Assembly (NCBI GenBank): GCA_021323335.1
Contig: JAJTCN010000031.1
Location: forward strand, 1 to 63,925
Source: Ramlibacter sp.
GTDB taxonomy: Bacteria; Pseudomonadota; Gammaproteobacteria; Burkholderiales; Burkholderiaceae_C
Direction: 5' to 3'
DNA: 63,925 bases
Under the pieces are notes generated by a model. The model did no database searches and was not told the DNA's origin. It worked only from the letters and a program-made list of their open reading frames with translations. A program made the position numbers and the translations under genes. Below, one piece after another: positions 16,495 through 27,698 of this stretch (positions within the stretch are counted from its first letter, which is position 1; each line of letters begins with the position of its first letter).

Positions 16495-17908
16495 GGTGGA
16501 TGGCTTCGGACGGCGGTTGCGGCCGCGGCCGCTGCGCATCGCGAATCAGCTCGAAGGCGCGGGACACCTGCAGCACGCCGAGGTCGTCGAAGCGCTTGCC
16601 GGCGATCTGCAGCCCGATCGGCAGGCCCCTGGAGGTGTAGCCGCAGTTGATCGATGCCGCCGGCTGCTCGGACATGTTGAAGGGCACGGTGAAGCCGATG
16701 TGCTCCAGCGGGCGCAGCGGGTCGTTGGTGGGCGAGGGCAGTTCCGCGTCGAAGGCCGGCACCGGCGACACCGGCGAGATCACGTAGTCGAAGGCGCGGC
16801 ACGCATGGACCGTGGTCACGCGCGTCAGGTGGAACTGGTGCACGGCGCGGTACACCGCCTCGCCGGTCATGCCGGCCGCGCTGTCCGCCCATTGCTGGAT
16901 GTACGGCAACACGCGCGCCTTGCTGGCCGCGGGCAGCGCCTTCATGTCCACGTGCGAGCGCATGCGCCAGAAATGGTCCATGCCGTCCAGCATGCCTTGC
17001 GTCATGAAAGGCTTCATGGGCGCCACCACGGCGCCGGCGCGCTCGAACAGGAGCGCCGCGCGCTCGATGGCCGCGCGCACTTCCGGGTCCACCGCCAAGC
17101 CGCAGCCCGCCTCCAGCAACAGGCCGATGCGCAGCCCGCGCAGGCGCTCGGCGCCGGCGTCGAAGTTGCCCCAGGCGATGTCCTGCGGCGGCAGGTTCAT
17201 GCTGTCGCGCTCGTCGGCGCCGGAGAGCACCTGCATGAACAGCGCGGCGTCGGCCACCGTTCGCGTCATCGGCCCGGCCGCGCGACCCGTGTAGGGTGGA
17301 TCGATCGGCACCCGGCCCAGGCTGGGCTTGAGCGTGAAGATGCCGCACCAGCCGGCCGGCAGTCGCAGCGACCCGCCGATGTCGGTGCCGATGTGCAGCG
17401 GCCCGTAGCCCGCGGCCGCGGCCGCGCCGGCGCCGGCACTGGAGCCCCCCGGCGTCTTCGACAGGTCCCAGGGGTTGCGCGCCAGCTTGTGGAAGCTGGA
17501 GAGGCCGGAGGACAGCATGCCGTAGTCCGGCATCGTGGTCTTGGCCAGCAGCACGCCGCCGTGCTCGCGCACGCGCGCCGCCGGCGGCGCATCGGCGCCC
17601 GCGGGCACCAGTTCGACCGCGGCGGTGCCCAGCGGCGTGGGGTCGCCCTGCGTCGCGATGTTGTCCTTGATGGTGACCGGCACGCCGTCGATCAGCCCGA
17701 GCGGCCGGCCCTTCAGCCAGCGCGCCTCGCTGGCGCGCGCCTGCTCCATCACCTGGTCCGGGCGCAGCAGGTACAGCGCCTGGATGTAGAACTCCCAGCG
17801 CTCGACGTGCCCCAGCACGCTGCGGGCGACTTCCACCGGCGAGACTTCCCGCCGGCGGTACAACTCGACGAGCTCGGGGGCGGAGAGCTCGTGCAGTGCC
17901 TCCCCCAT
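16484..17908 (-). CDS. Amidase (amidase signature family)
   Basis: Amidase-signature hydrolase of 474 residues. The Ser-cisSer-Lys triad is visible: Lys in VPVTIKDNIAT (about residue 78), cis-Ser in TPGGSSAGAGAA (about 153), and the nucleophile in GTDIGGSLRLPAG (about 177). The substrate is unknown; linkage to a peptide ABC importer suggests hydrolysis of an imported amide or peptide. It starts 5 bases after the end of the binding-protein gene and overlaps the TPR gene start. Confidence 0.93.
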   Translation of the reverse strand: MGEALHELSAPELVELYRRREVSPVEVARSVLGHVERWEFYIQALYLLRPDQVMEQARASEARWLKGRPLGLIDGVPVTIKDNIATQGDPTPLGTAAVELVPAGADAPPAARVREHGGVLLAKTTMPDYGMLSSGLSSFHKLARNPWDLSKTPGGSSAGAGAAAAAGYGPLHIGTDIGGSLRLPAGWCGIFTLKPSLGRVPIDPPYTGRAAGPMTRTVADAALFMQVLSGADERDSMNLPPQDIAWGNFDAGAERLRGLRIGLLLEAGCGLAVDPEVRAAIERAALLFERAGAVVAPMKPFMTQGMLDGMDHFWRMRSHVDMKALPAASKARVLPYIQQWADSAAGMTGEAVYRAVHQFHLTRVTTVHACRAFDYVISPVSPVPAFDAELPSPTNDPLRPLEHIGFTVPFNMSEQPAASINCGYTSRGLPIGLQIAGKRFDDLGVLQVSRAFELIRDAQRPRPQPPSEAIHHVD

Positions 17909-17912
17909 GGGG

Positions 17913-19409
17913 TCAGGCCCAGGCCAGCGAGGACAGGTCGTTCACGAAGATCGGCATGTCCTTCCAGAGGCCCTTGACGTTCTTGTTGGCGACGGTCACC
18001 CATTGCGGTTGGTAGAGGAAGCCCATGGGCGCGTCCTCGGAGATCAGCTTCTGGATGTCCGCCAGCAGCTTCATGCGCTCGGTGCGGTTGGCCGTGGTCT
18101 TGTACTTGTTGTACATCTCGTTGAACTTCGGCGACTCGTATCCCCAGTAGTAGCCGGGGCGGGAGAAGTTGCCCAGGTCGAACGGCTCGACGTGCGAGAT
18201 GATCGTCATGTCGTAGTTGTGACCGCCGCCGTAGGTGTTGGACAGCCACTGCGCCCACTCCACGTTCTGCAGCTTGGCGTTGATGCCCACCTTGGACAGC
18301 ATGGAGGCGATCACTTCGCCGCCCTGGCGCGCGTACGGGGGCGGCGGCAGGGTGATCGTCACGTCCAGGGGCCCGGTGACGCCGGCCTCGCGCAGCAGCG
18401 CCTTGGCGCGGTCGACGTTGTAGGCATTGGCCGTGGTGAAGTCCACGTAGCCGGGCGCGCTGGGCGGGTAGTAGCTGCCGATGGGCACGCCGTAGCCGTC
18501 GCCGGCGCCCTGGATCACGGCCTTGCGGTCGATGGCCATGTTCACCGCCCGCCGCACGCGGACGTCGTCGAAGGGCTTGCGCTTGTTGTTGATGGCCAGG
18601 ATGGTCTTGGCGCGGGAGCCCGAGGCCACCACCTGGAAGCGGTTGTTGCCCTGGAACTGCGCCACGCTGCGCGGCGTGACGCGCGGGAAGGCGTCGACGT
18701 CACCGGCCAGCAGCGCCGCGACCTGCGCGGCCGGGTCGGCGATGAAGCGGAAGGTGGCGCGATTGAGCTTGACGGCGCCGGCGTTGCGGTAGCCGGGCCA
18801 CTTGCGCAGCGTGATGGACGAACCCTTCACCCAGTTTTCCAGCGTGTAGGGCCCGGTGCCCACGGGCTTGGTCATGTTGCCGTCGGCGCTCTTGGGCTCC
18901 ACGATCACGGCCGTGGCCTGGCCCATGAGGAAGGGGAAGTCGGGGTCGATTTCCTTGGTGAGGATCACCACGGTGTGGTCGTCCACCGCGCGGGTGGTGA
19001 GCGCGGCGAAGGTGCGCTTGTCCTTGTTGGTGCTCTTCTCGCCGCCGGCGCGGTCGAAGGCGAACTTCACGGTCTGCGCCGTGAGGGGCTCGCCGTTGTG
19101 GAACTTGACGCCCTTGCGCAGCTTGAAGGTGTAGGTGGTGAGGTCGGGCGAGACCTCCCAGCTTTCCGCCAGCAGCGGGGTGACGCTGCCGTCGGCATTG
19201 ATCTTGGTGAGCGTCTCGTAGATGTTGTACAGCGTGACTTCGGCGATGGAGGACGCCGCGCCGCCGGTGGGGTCCAGCCCCGGCGTGGGTTCGAGCGCCA
19301 TCGCGAGCACGATGGAGTCCTTGCGACCCTGGGCCAGCACGCCGGCGGGCAGGGTGGCGAGGGCGGCCAGGGAGGCGGTGTGGGAAAGGACGCTGCGGCG
19401 TTGGATCAT
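17913..19409 (-). CDS. Peptide ABC transporter substrate-binding protein (SBP family 5)
   Basis: A periplasmic family-5 solute-binding protein of 498 residues (DppA/OppA type). A signal peptide (MIQRRSVLSHTASLAALATLPAGVLA) precedes the binding domain. Family features include TYTFKLRKGVKFHNGEPLTAQTVKF, NKRKPFDDVRVRRAVNMAIDR and the final WKDMPIFVNDLSSLAW. The likely cargo is dipeptides, oligopeptides or a related small molecule. It is downstream of the two ATPase genes and upstream of the amidase. Confidence 0.94.
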   Translation of the reverse strand: MIQRRSVLSHTASLAALATLPAGVLAQGRKDSIVLAMALEPTPGLDPTGGAASSIAEVTLYNIYETLTKINADGSVTPLLAESWEVSPDLTTYTFKLRKGVKFHNGEPLTAQTVKFAFDRAGGEKSTNKDKRTFAALTTRAVDDHTVVILTKEIDPDFPFLMGQATAVIVEPKSADGNMTKPVGTGPYTLENWVKGSSITLRKWPGYRNAGAVKLNRATFRFIADPAAQVAALLAGDVDAFPRVTPRSVAQFQGNNRFQVVASGSRAKTILAINNKRKPFDDVRVRRAVNMAIDRKAVIQGAGDGYGVPIGSYYPPSAPGYVDFTTANAYNVDRAKALLREAGVTGPLDVTITLPPPPYARQGGEVIASMLSKVGINAKLQNVEWAQWLSNTYGGGHNYDMTIISHVEPFDLGNFSRPGYYWGYESPKFNEMYNKYKTTANRTERMKLLADIQKLISEDAPMGFLYQPQWVTVANKNVKGLWKDMPIFVNDLSSLAWA

Positions 19410-19463
19410 GGTTTTGGACTCCAGGAGATAGAGGCTAGAGGCTAGGGGTTAGGGTGACCAGAA

Positions 19464-20272
<809 letters not shown>

Positions 20273-20276
<4 letters not shown>

Positions 20277-21313
20277 GGCCTGTCTTCCTCCCTCTCCCCC
20301 TGGGAGAGGGCCGGGGTGAGGGCACGTTCGCCGGCCACTTGTTCCGCCGCCACCACATCCAGCCTGATGCACCTCGCATGATGTCCCGGCCCCACCTCGA
20401 CCGGCGGCGGCAGCCCGGCGTTGCATTCCGGGATGGTGAAGCGGCAGCGCCCTGCGAACGGGCAGCCCTTGGGCAGGTCCACCAGTTCCGGCACCGTGCC
20501 CGGGATCGTGACCAGCCGCTGCCCCTTGACGTGCCGCAGCCCCGGCCGCGCACCGAACAGGCCCAGCGTGTAGGGATGCCTGCGCCGGGCGAACACCTCG
20601 GTCGTGTGGCCGCTCTCGACCACGCTGCCGCCGTACATCACCATCATCCGCCGCACGTTCTGCGCGATGACGCCCAGGTCGTGCGAGATCAGCATCAGCG
20701 CCATGCCGCGTTCGGCGACGAGTTCGCGGATCAGGTCCAGGATCTGCTGCTGGATCGTCACGTCCAGCGCGGTGGTGGGCTCGTCGGCGATCAGCAGGTC
20801 CGGCCCGCAGGCCAGCGCCATCGCGATGGTGATGCGCTGCCGCTGGCCACCGGAGAACTGGTGCGGGTAGGCGTCGATGCGGCGGGCGGCGTTTGGAATG
20901 CCGACGCGGTCCAGCAGCGCGATGGCCTGCTTGCGCGCTTCCGGCCGCGAGACGCCGCGGTGCAGCCGCAACGGCTCGGCCACCTGGTCACCGATGGCGT
21001 GCACCGGGTTCAGCGCCGTCATCGGCTCCTGGAAGATCATGCCGATGCGGTCGCCGCGCAGCGCGCACATGTCGCGCTCCGGCTTGCCCACCAGCTCCTG
21101 GCCTTCGAAGCGGATGCTGCCGGTGACGCGCGCGTTCTCCGGCAGCAGCCCCATGAGCGCCATCGCGGTGATCGACTTGCCCGAACCGGATTCGCCGATC
21201 AGCCCGAGCGACTCCCCGCGTTCGAGCCGGAAGGAGACATTGCGCACCGCGTAGGCCGGTCCGCGGTGGGTCTGCAGTTCGACCGAGAGGTCGTTGACTT
21301 CGAGCAGTTCCAT
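20273..21313 (-). CDS. Peptide ABC transporter ATP-binding protein (OppD/DppD type)
   Basis: ABC ATPase of 346 residues. It has Walker [15 protein letters not shown], signature [17 protein letters not shown], Walker [13 protein letters not shown] and H-loop LISHDLGVI. The oligopeptide-transporter C-terminal extension holds the conserved cysteines of this family ([14 protein letters not shown]). The last residues ([12 protein letters not shown]) are encoded by a palindrome-rich element common in proteobacterial intergenic DNA, so the C-terminus has probably been extended by it. It abuts the permease gene. Confidence 0.93.
20288..20323. repeat. Palindromic element encoding the OppD tail
   Basis: CCTCTCCC and GGGAGAGG form an 8-bp stem, flanked by CCGGGGTGAGGGC. 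The same sequence type is commonly seen between genes in proteobacteria. Here it lies inside the 3' end of the OppD-type gene and encodes [11 protein letters not shown]. Confidence 0.55.
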
Positions 21314-23518
<2,205 letters not shown>

Positions 23519-23523
23519 GAGAG

Positions 23524-23886
23524 CTAAGGCTTCTTCGCCGGCGCCGGACCCGCCGCCTTGAAGGTCTCGGGCTTGCGCAACGGCGGCGCCGGCTTCGCCT
23601 TCGCTGACGCCGCCTGCTTCGGCCCCATCACGATCGCCTTCGGCGCGTTCTTCTCCCGCACCAGCCGCGCCTGCTCCAGCGCTTGCGCCCGTTGCGCGTC
23701 CACCTTGGCGGCGCTGGCGGCCTGGGCGCCTTCCTGCCGGCTGGGCACATGGGGAGCAGCGATGGCCGTGCCGCCTTCGCAAGGCTGCGAGCCGTAGCTG
23801 TTGCCGCAGCGGTATACCGCCTGCGCCCCCGCTGTTGCGGCCGCCAGGCCGGTGGCGGCGGCGACGACCCGATTCCAGTGGCGCAT
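23524..23886 (-). CDS. Exported DUF4124-like small protein
   Basis: A 120-residue protein with an N-terminal signal-like segment (MRHWNRVVAAATGLAAATAGAQA). A short Cys-containing motif (VYRCGNSYGSQPCEGG) resembles the start of DUF4124 domains, and an Ala/Lys-rich, probably unstructured tail follows. The function is unknown. It lies 17 bases downstream of pth and ends next to the repeat that closes yfhL. Confidence 0.7.
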   Translation of the reverse strand: MRHWNRVVAAATGLAAATAGAQAVYRCGNSYGSQPCEGGTAIAAPHVPSRQEGAQAASAAKVDAQRAQALEQARLVREKNAPKAIVMGPKQAASAKAKPAPPLRKPETFKAAGPAPAKKP

Positions 23887-23903
23887 GGCTCCTCCTTGCC
23901 CGC

Positions 23904-24515
23904 TCAGGGCGTGTCTTCGGGGCGCGGCGGTTTCGGCCGCGGCGGCTTGTGCGTGTGGGCGATCAGCGTCGCCTTGTCCATCTCGCCCGCCAGCATGGCG
24001 GGCACGGCCTTGAGCGTGCGGTCGATGCACTCGTCGATGGCCTTGCGCTGCTCCGCCAACGGCTTCTTCAGCACCCAGTTGGTGACTTCGGACTTCACGC
24101 CCGGATGCCCGATGCCGATGCGCAGCCGCCAGTAGTCGCCGGTGCCCAGCTGCGCGTGGATGTCGCGCAGCCCGTTGTGGCCGGCATGGCTGCCGCCGAA
24201 CTTGAGCTTGGCCTGGCCGGGGACGACGTCGAGTTCGTCGTGGGCGACCAGGATCTCTTCCGGCTGGATCTTGTAGAAGCGCGCCAGCGCGGCGACCGAC
24301 TTGCCGGAGACGTTCATGAAGGTCAGCGGCTCGAGCAGCCACACCGTCTGCCCGTGCACGTTGGCCCGGGCCACCAGGCCGTGGTAGCCGCGGTCGTGCA
24401 CCAGGTTCACCTTCAGGTCGCGGGCGAGCTCGTCCAGCCACCAGAAGCCGGCGTTATGGCGGGTTGCCTCGTACTCGGGGCCCGGGTTGCCCAGGCCGAC
24501 GAACAGCTTGATCAT
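23904..24515 (-). CDS. pth: Peptidyl-tRNA hydrolase
   Basis: Pth of 203 residues recycles peptidyl-tRNAs released from ribosomes. The conserved [20 protein letters not shown] (catalytic His in TRHNAG, about residue 20), [38 protein letters not shown] and [12 protein letters not shown] are all present. It follows rplY after a terminator hairpin, in the conserved prs-rplY-pth order. Confidence 0.97.
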   Translation of the reverse strand: MIKLFVGLGNPGPEYEATRHNAGFWWLDELARDLKVNLVHDRGYHGLVARANVHGQTVWLLEPLTFMNVSGKSVAALARFYKIQPEEILVAHDELDVVPGQAKLKFGGSHAGHNGLRDIHAQLGTGDYWRLRIGIGHPGVKSEVTNWVLKKPLAEQRKAIDECIDRTLKAVPAMLAGEMDKATLIAHTHKPPRPKPPRPEDTP

Positions 24516-24578
24516 GATTTCGGACGGTAGTGGAAGGCGGCGCTGCGCCGAAGGGGACTATTGTCACCACGCGGACGC

Positions 24579-24603
24579 AAAAAAGCCCGCTTGCGCGGGC
24601 TTT
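24579..24603 (-). terminator. Intrinsic terminator between rplY and pth
   Basis: On the minus strand, AAAGCCCGC and GCGGGCTTT form a 9-bp stem around GCAA, followed by a short T-run. It lies 21 bases after the rplY stop codon. Confidence 0.85.
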
Positions 24604-24623
24604 GCGTTCCGTCGGGAATGACG

Positions 24624-25277
24624 TTATTTCTTCTTGGCTGCAGGGGCCTTGGCCGCAGGAGCAGCCTTGGCAGCGGGCGCCGCCTTGGCGTCCTTGCCAC
24701 CCTTGGCGGCCGGAGCCGCCTTGGCATCGGCAGCCGGGGCAGCCGCGGCGTCGGGCGCCGCGTCGGCAGCGGACTCTTCCGCGGCGGACGTCACGACCGA
24801 CACCAGCACCGGGTTGACCTTGCCGTGGGTGACGGCCTTCACGCCCTTGGGCAGGGTGATGTCCGCCAGGTGCAGGGACGTGCCCTTCTTCAGGCCGGAC
24901 AGGTCGACCTCGATGAACTCGGGCAGGTCGCCGGGCAGGCAGGAGATGTCCAGGTCGTTGACGACCGGGTTCACCAGGCAGTGGTCGACCTTCACGGCCT
25001 CGGACTCTTCCGCGCCCTTGAAGTGCAGCGGCACCTTCATGTGCAGGCGGGTGTTGGCGTCCACGCGCTGGAAGTCCACGTGCTGCACCTGCTGGCGGAA
25101 CGGGTGGTATTGCACGTCGCGCAGCAGCACCTTGTTGGTGGCGCCGCCCAGGTCCATCTCGAGGATGGACGAGTGGAACGCTTCCTTCTTCAGGGCGTGC
25201 CACAGGGCGTTGTGATCGAGTTCGATCAGCTGCGGCTGGCCGGTGCCGCCGTACACGATGCCGGGCGTCTTGCCCAC
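24624..25277 (-). CDS. rplY: 50S ribosomal protein L25 (Ctc type), 5' end truncated
   Basis: The long (Ctc/TL5) form of ribosomal protein L25, which binds 5S rRNA, followed by an Ala/Lys-rich tail of about 50 residues. Family sequence can be read upstream of the first usable codon: [19 protein letters not shown] is in frame from about 25316. The expected opening (about MKFVAFER) is missing; instead the frame meets the prs terminator (T-run at 25323-25327) directly. No ATG or GTG lies between the prs stop and codon GTG at 25277. The start given is that internal GTG and would lose about 25 residues. The natural start and leader seem deleted. Confidence 0.85.
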   Translation of the reverse strand: MGKTPGIVYGGTGQPQLIELDHNALWHALKKEAFHSSILEMDLGGATNKVLLRDVQYHPFRQQVQHVDFQRVDANTRLHMKVPLHFKGAEESEAVKVDHCLVNPVVNDLDISCLPGDLPEFIEVDLSGLKKGTSLHLADITLPKGVKAVTHGKVNPVLVSVVTSAAEESAADAAPDAAAAPAADAKAAPAAKGGKDAKAAPAAKAAPAAKAPAAKKK

Positions 25278-25322
25278 GTTGCGGAGACGGCGGCTCGCAC
25301 CCGTACCTTCCGACTTGTTTCT

Positions 25323-25345
25323 AAAAAGGCCCCCGTCAAGGGGCC
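25323..25345 (-). terminator. Intrinsic terminator of prs
   Basis: On the minus strand GGCCCC, a six-base loop, GGGGCC and then TTTTT. It starts 11 bases after the prs stop codon and directly touches the truncated rplY reading frame, which marks a probable deletion junction at about 25321. Confidence 0.85.
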
Positions 25346-25355
25346 CACGGTTTGC

Positions 25356-26333
25356 TCAGAACAGGTTGACCTGGTCCGAGAAAAGGCTCATCACCGACTC
25401 GCCCTTGGCGATGCGCTGGATGGTTTCGGCCACCAGCGGGGCGACGGTGAGCTGGCGGATCTTGGCGCAGCCACGGGCGGCGTCCGACAGCGGGATGGTG
25501 TTGGTCACGACCACTTCGTCGAGCGCGCTGCCGCTGGCGATGCGCTCGATGGCGGGACCCGAGAAGATGGGGTGCGTGCAATACGCGTACACGTTCTTCG
25601 CGCCGCGTTCCTTCAGCACCTCGGCCGCCTTCACCAGCGTGCCGGCGGTGTCGATCATGTCGTCCATGATCACGCAGTTGCGGCCTTCGATCTCGCCGAT
25701 GACGTGCATCACTTCGGACACGTTGGCCTTGGGCCGGCGCTTGTCGATGATGGCGAGGTCGGTGTCCAGCTGCTTGGCCAGCGCGCGGGCGCGCACCACG
25801 CCGCCGACGTCCGGCGAGACCACGATCAGGTTGTCGTAGTTCTTCTGGCGCAGGTCGCCCAGCAGCACCGGCGACGCATAGATGTTGTCCACCGGGATGT
25901 CGAAGAAGCCCTGGATCTGGTCGGCGTGCAGGTCCATCGTCAGCACGCGGGCCACGCCCACCGTTTCCAGCAGGTTGGCCACCACCTTGGCCGAGATCGG
26001 CACGCGGCTGGAGCGCGGGCGGCGGTCCTGGCGGGCATAGCCGAAGTACGGGATGACGGCGCTGATGCGCTCGGCCGAGGCGCGCTTGAGCGCGTCGACC
26101 ATGATCAGCAGCTCCATCAGGTTCTCGTTCGTCGGGGCGCAGGTGGACTGCACCACGAAGACGTCGCGCGCCCGCACGTTGGTGTTGATTTCCACGGTGA
26201 CTTCGCCGTCGGAAAAACGGCTCACCGATGCCGCGCCGAGCGAAATGCCCAGGTGGCCGGCGATTTCTTCCGCCAATGCCGGATTGGCATTGCCGGTGAA
26301 CACCATGAAATCAGGAGTGGGAGCAGCCTGCAT
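25356..26333 (-). CDS. prs: Ribose-phosphate pyrophosphokinase
   Basis: PRPP synthetase of 325 residues makes phosphoribosyl pyrophosphate for nucleotide, His and Trp synthesis. It is full length with [34 protein letters not shown], the metal-binding [16 protein letters not shown], and the PRPP-binding [15 protein letters not shown]. The ATG giving MQAAPTPDF is preferred; a TTG six bases upstream is the alternative. Confidence 0.97.
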   Translation of the reverse strand: MQAAPTPDFMVFTGNANPALAEEIAGHLGISLGAASVSRFSDGEVTVEINTNVRARDVFVVQSTCAPTNENLMELLIMVDALKRASAERISAVIPYFGYARQDRRPRSSRVPISAKVVANLLETVGVARVLTMDLHADQIQGFFDIPVDNIYASPVLLGDLRQKNYDNLIVVSPDVGGVVRARALAKQLDTDLAIIDKRRPKANVSEVMHVIGEIEGRNCVIMDDMIDTAGTLVKAAEVLKERGAKNVYAYCTHPIFSGPAIERIASGSALDEVVVTNTIPLSDAARGCAKIRQLTVAPLVAETIQRIAKGESVMSLFSDQVNLF

Positions 26334-26417
26334 GAGCAACGGGATGGTTGATACCTTTGGTCAGTCGAGGACAGGGCACGCTCGGCGTGGCCTGTCCCGC
26401 AACATCATGTGGCTGTT

Positions 26418-26485
26418 TGGCAGGGGAGGAAGGACTCGAACCCTCGCATGCTGGAATCAAAATCCAGTGCCTTAACCAACTTGGG
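26418..26485 (-). tRNA. tRNA-Gln (TTG), 5' acceptor strand missing
   Basis: The D-loop AAGTTGGTTAA, the anticodon arm with loop TTTTGAT (anticodon TTG at 26458-26460), the T-arm GAGGG-TTCGAGT-CCTTC and the 3' acceptor CTCCCCT-G-CCA are all present. The first ten or so bases, which should pair with CTCCCCT (expected AGGGGAG), are replaced by the coding sequence of ispE. The remaining molecule cannot form the acceptor stem. The position between ispE and prs is the conserved site of tRNA-Gln. This is a deletion junction. Confidence 0.8.
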
Positions 26486-27184
26486 CTGCATTCCCGCACC
26501 ACCCAGCCCTTTCGGGCCCAGTGGACTGGCGCCTGCCCCAGGACGGTGCCCGGCGGCAGCAGCGCGAAGACCGCGCTGCCGGAGCCCGTCATGCGGGCAC
26601 TCAAGCCTTGCGAACCCAGCCATTCGACCGCCTCGCCCACTTCGGGGCAAAGCTGCCGGGCCACTGGCTCCAGGTCGTTGTGACCGAAGCCCCAGGGGTT
26701 TGCAGCAAAGCCCGAGATTGTAGCACTGTCGCTGTCCCGTTTCAGCGCGGGGTTGCCGAAGATGGAAGAACGGGACGTCGGCGCCGAGCTGCAGCCCGAT
26801 CTGCTCCAGCGCCGGCAACGGCAGCTTCAGCGACCACAGGCGGTTGAGCGCCAGCAGGCAGCTCGCCGCGTCCGAGGAGCCGCCGCCCAGGCCGGCCTCG
26901 GCGGGCAGCCGCTTGTCGATGGCGATGTGGGCGCCTTCGGTGGTGCCGGCGTGCTGCTGCAGGGCGCGGGCCGCCCGCAGCACCAGGTCGTCCGCGGGCA
27001 GCGCGGCGCCCAGGTCTTCACGGCTCAGCTTGCCGCCCGGACGGCGCTCGAAATGCAGGGTGTCGTGCCAGTCCAGCAGGACGAAGGCCGACTGCAGCAG
27101 GTGGTAGCCGTCGGCGCGGCGTCCGGTGACGTGCAGGAACAGGTTCAGCTTGGCCGGCGCGGCCACGTCGTGCAGCGATCGCAT
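26485..27184 (-). pseudogene. ispE: 4-diphosphocytidyl-2-C-methyl-D-erythritol kinase ispE, internal deletion
   Basis: IspE is a GHMP kinase of the MEP isoprenoid pathway. The N-terminal part is intact ([54 protein letters not shown]). At about 26773 the frame breaks. The family's C-terminal part continues in another frame ([56 protein letters not shown]). Some 35-40 residues normally found between are missing, so an out-of-frame internal deletion is inferred. The 3' end, including the stop codon, is also lost into tRNA-Gln. A working copy would normally be essential. Confidence 0.88.
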
Positions 27185-27194
27185 GGGGGCTGGA

Positions 27195-27698
27195 TCAGCG
27201 TTCGAACACCATGCGCAGGTCGGCCACGGGCGGCGGCGCGGTGCGGCGGGCGCGCAGGCGGCCGTCGGCCACTTGTTCCACGTCCGCTTCCCAGCCTTCG
27301 ATGGGGGTCGGCTTGCCAGCCAGCCAGTCGAACAGCGCCGCCACCGGCAGCGGCGCCCCGGTGGCTTCCTGCGCCAGCGCCTCCAGCGAGGGAAACTGCC
27401 GCGCGGTCCCACCGGCGCGCAACGTGGCCGTCCCCGGCGCCCAGGCGAGCACGGCCAGGGTGCCGCCGATGGGGTTGTACAGGGTGAGTTCGCCGTTGGC
27501 GGGCGCGCCCTTGAGTTCGAAGCCGGCGGAGAACGACTGGCTCGCCTGGCCCTCGACGGTGAGCGCCATCCGGCCGGTCCAGACCTGCACGCCGGGCGCC
27601 GCCGGGGTGCGCGGCGGCACCGCGCAGGCGGACAGGATCAGGGCCGCGAGCGCGGCCAGCAGCCAGCGCGCCATGCGCGAATGCGCTTGCGGAGTCAC
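27195..27698 (-). CDS. lolB: Outer-membrane lipoprotein LolB
   Basis: LolB of 167 residues accepts lipoproteins from LolA and inserts them into the outer membrane. It has a lipoprotein signal with lipobox LSAC ([17 protein letters not shown]), then the LolB beta-barrel-like domain ([54 protein letters not shown]). The GTG start overlaps the stop of the upstream TPR gene; an ATG at 27674 is an alternative. It lies 10 bases upstream of ispE, the usual arrangement. Confidence 0.92.
   Translation of the reverse strand: MTPQAHSRMARWLLAALAALILSACAVPPRTPAAPGVQVWTGRMALTVEGQASQSFSAGFELKGAPANGELTLYNPIGGTLAVLAWAPGTATLRAGGTARQFPSLEALAQEATGAPLPVAALFDWLAGKPTPIEGWEADVEQVADGRLRARRTAPPPVADLRMVFER

Noticed and set aside
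15265..16650. The long plus-strand extension of the histidine phosphatase as a real fusion protein
   Set aside because: The extension is the antisense of the TPR protein and has no domain character; it is better explained by loss of the stop codon.
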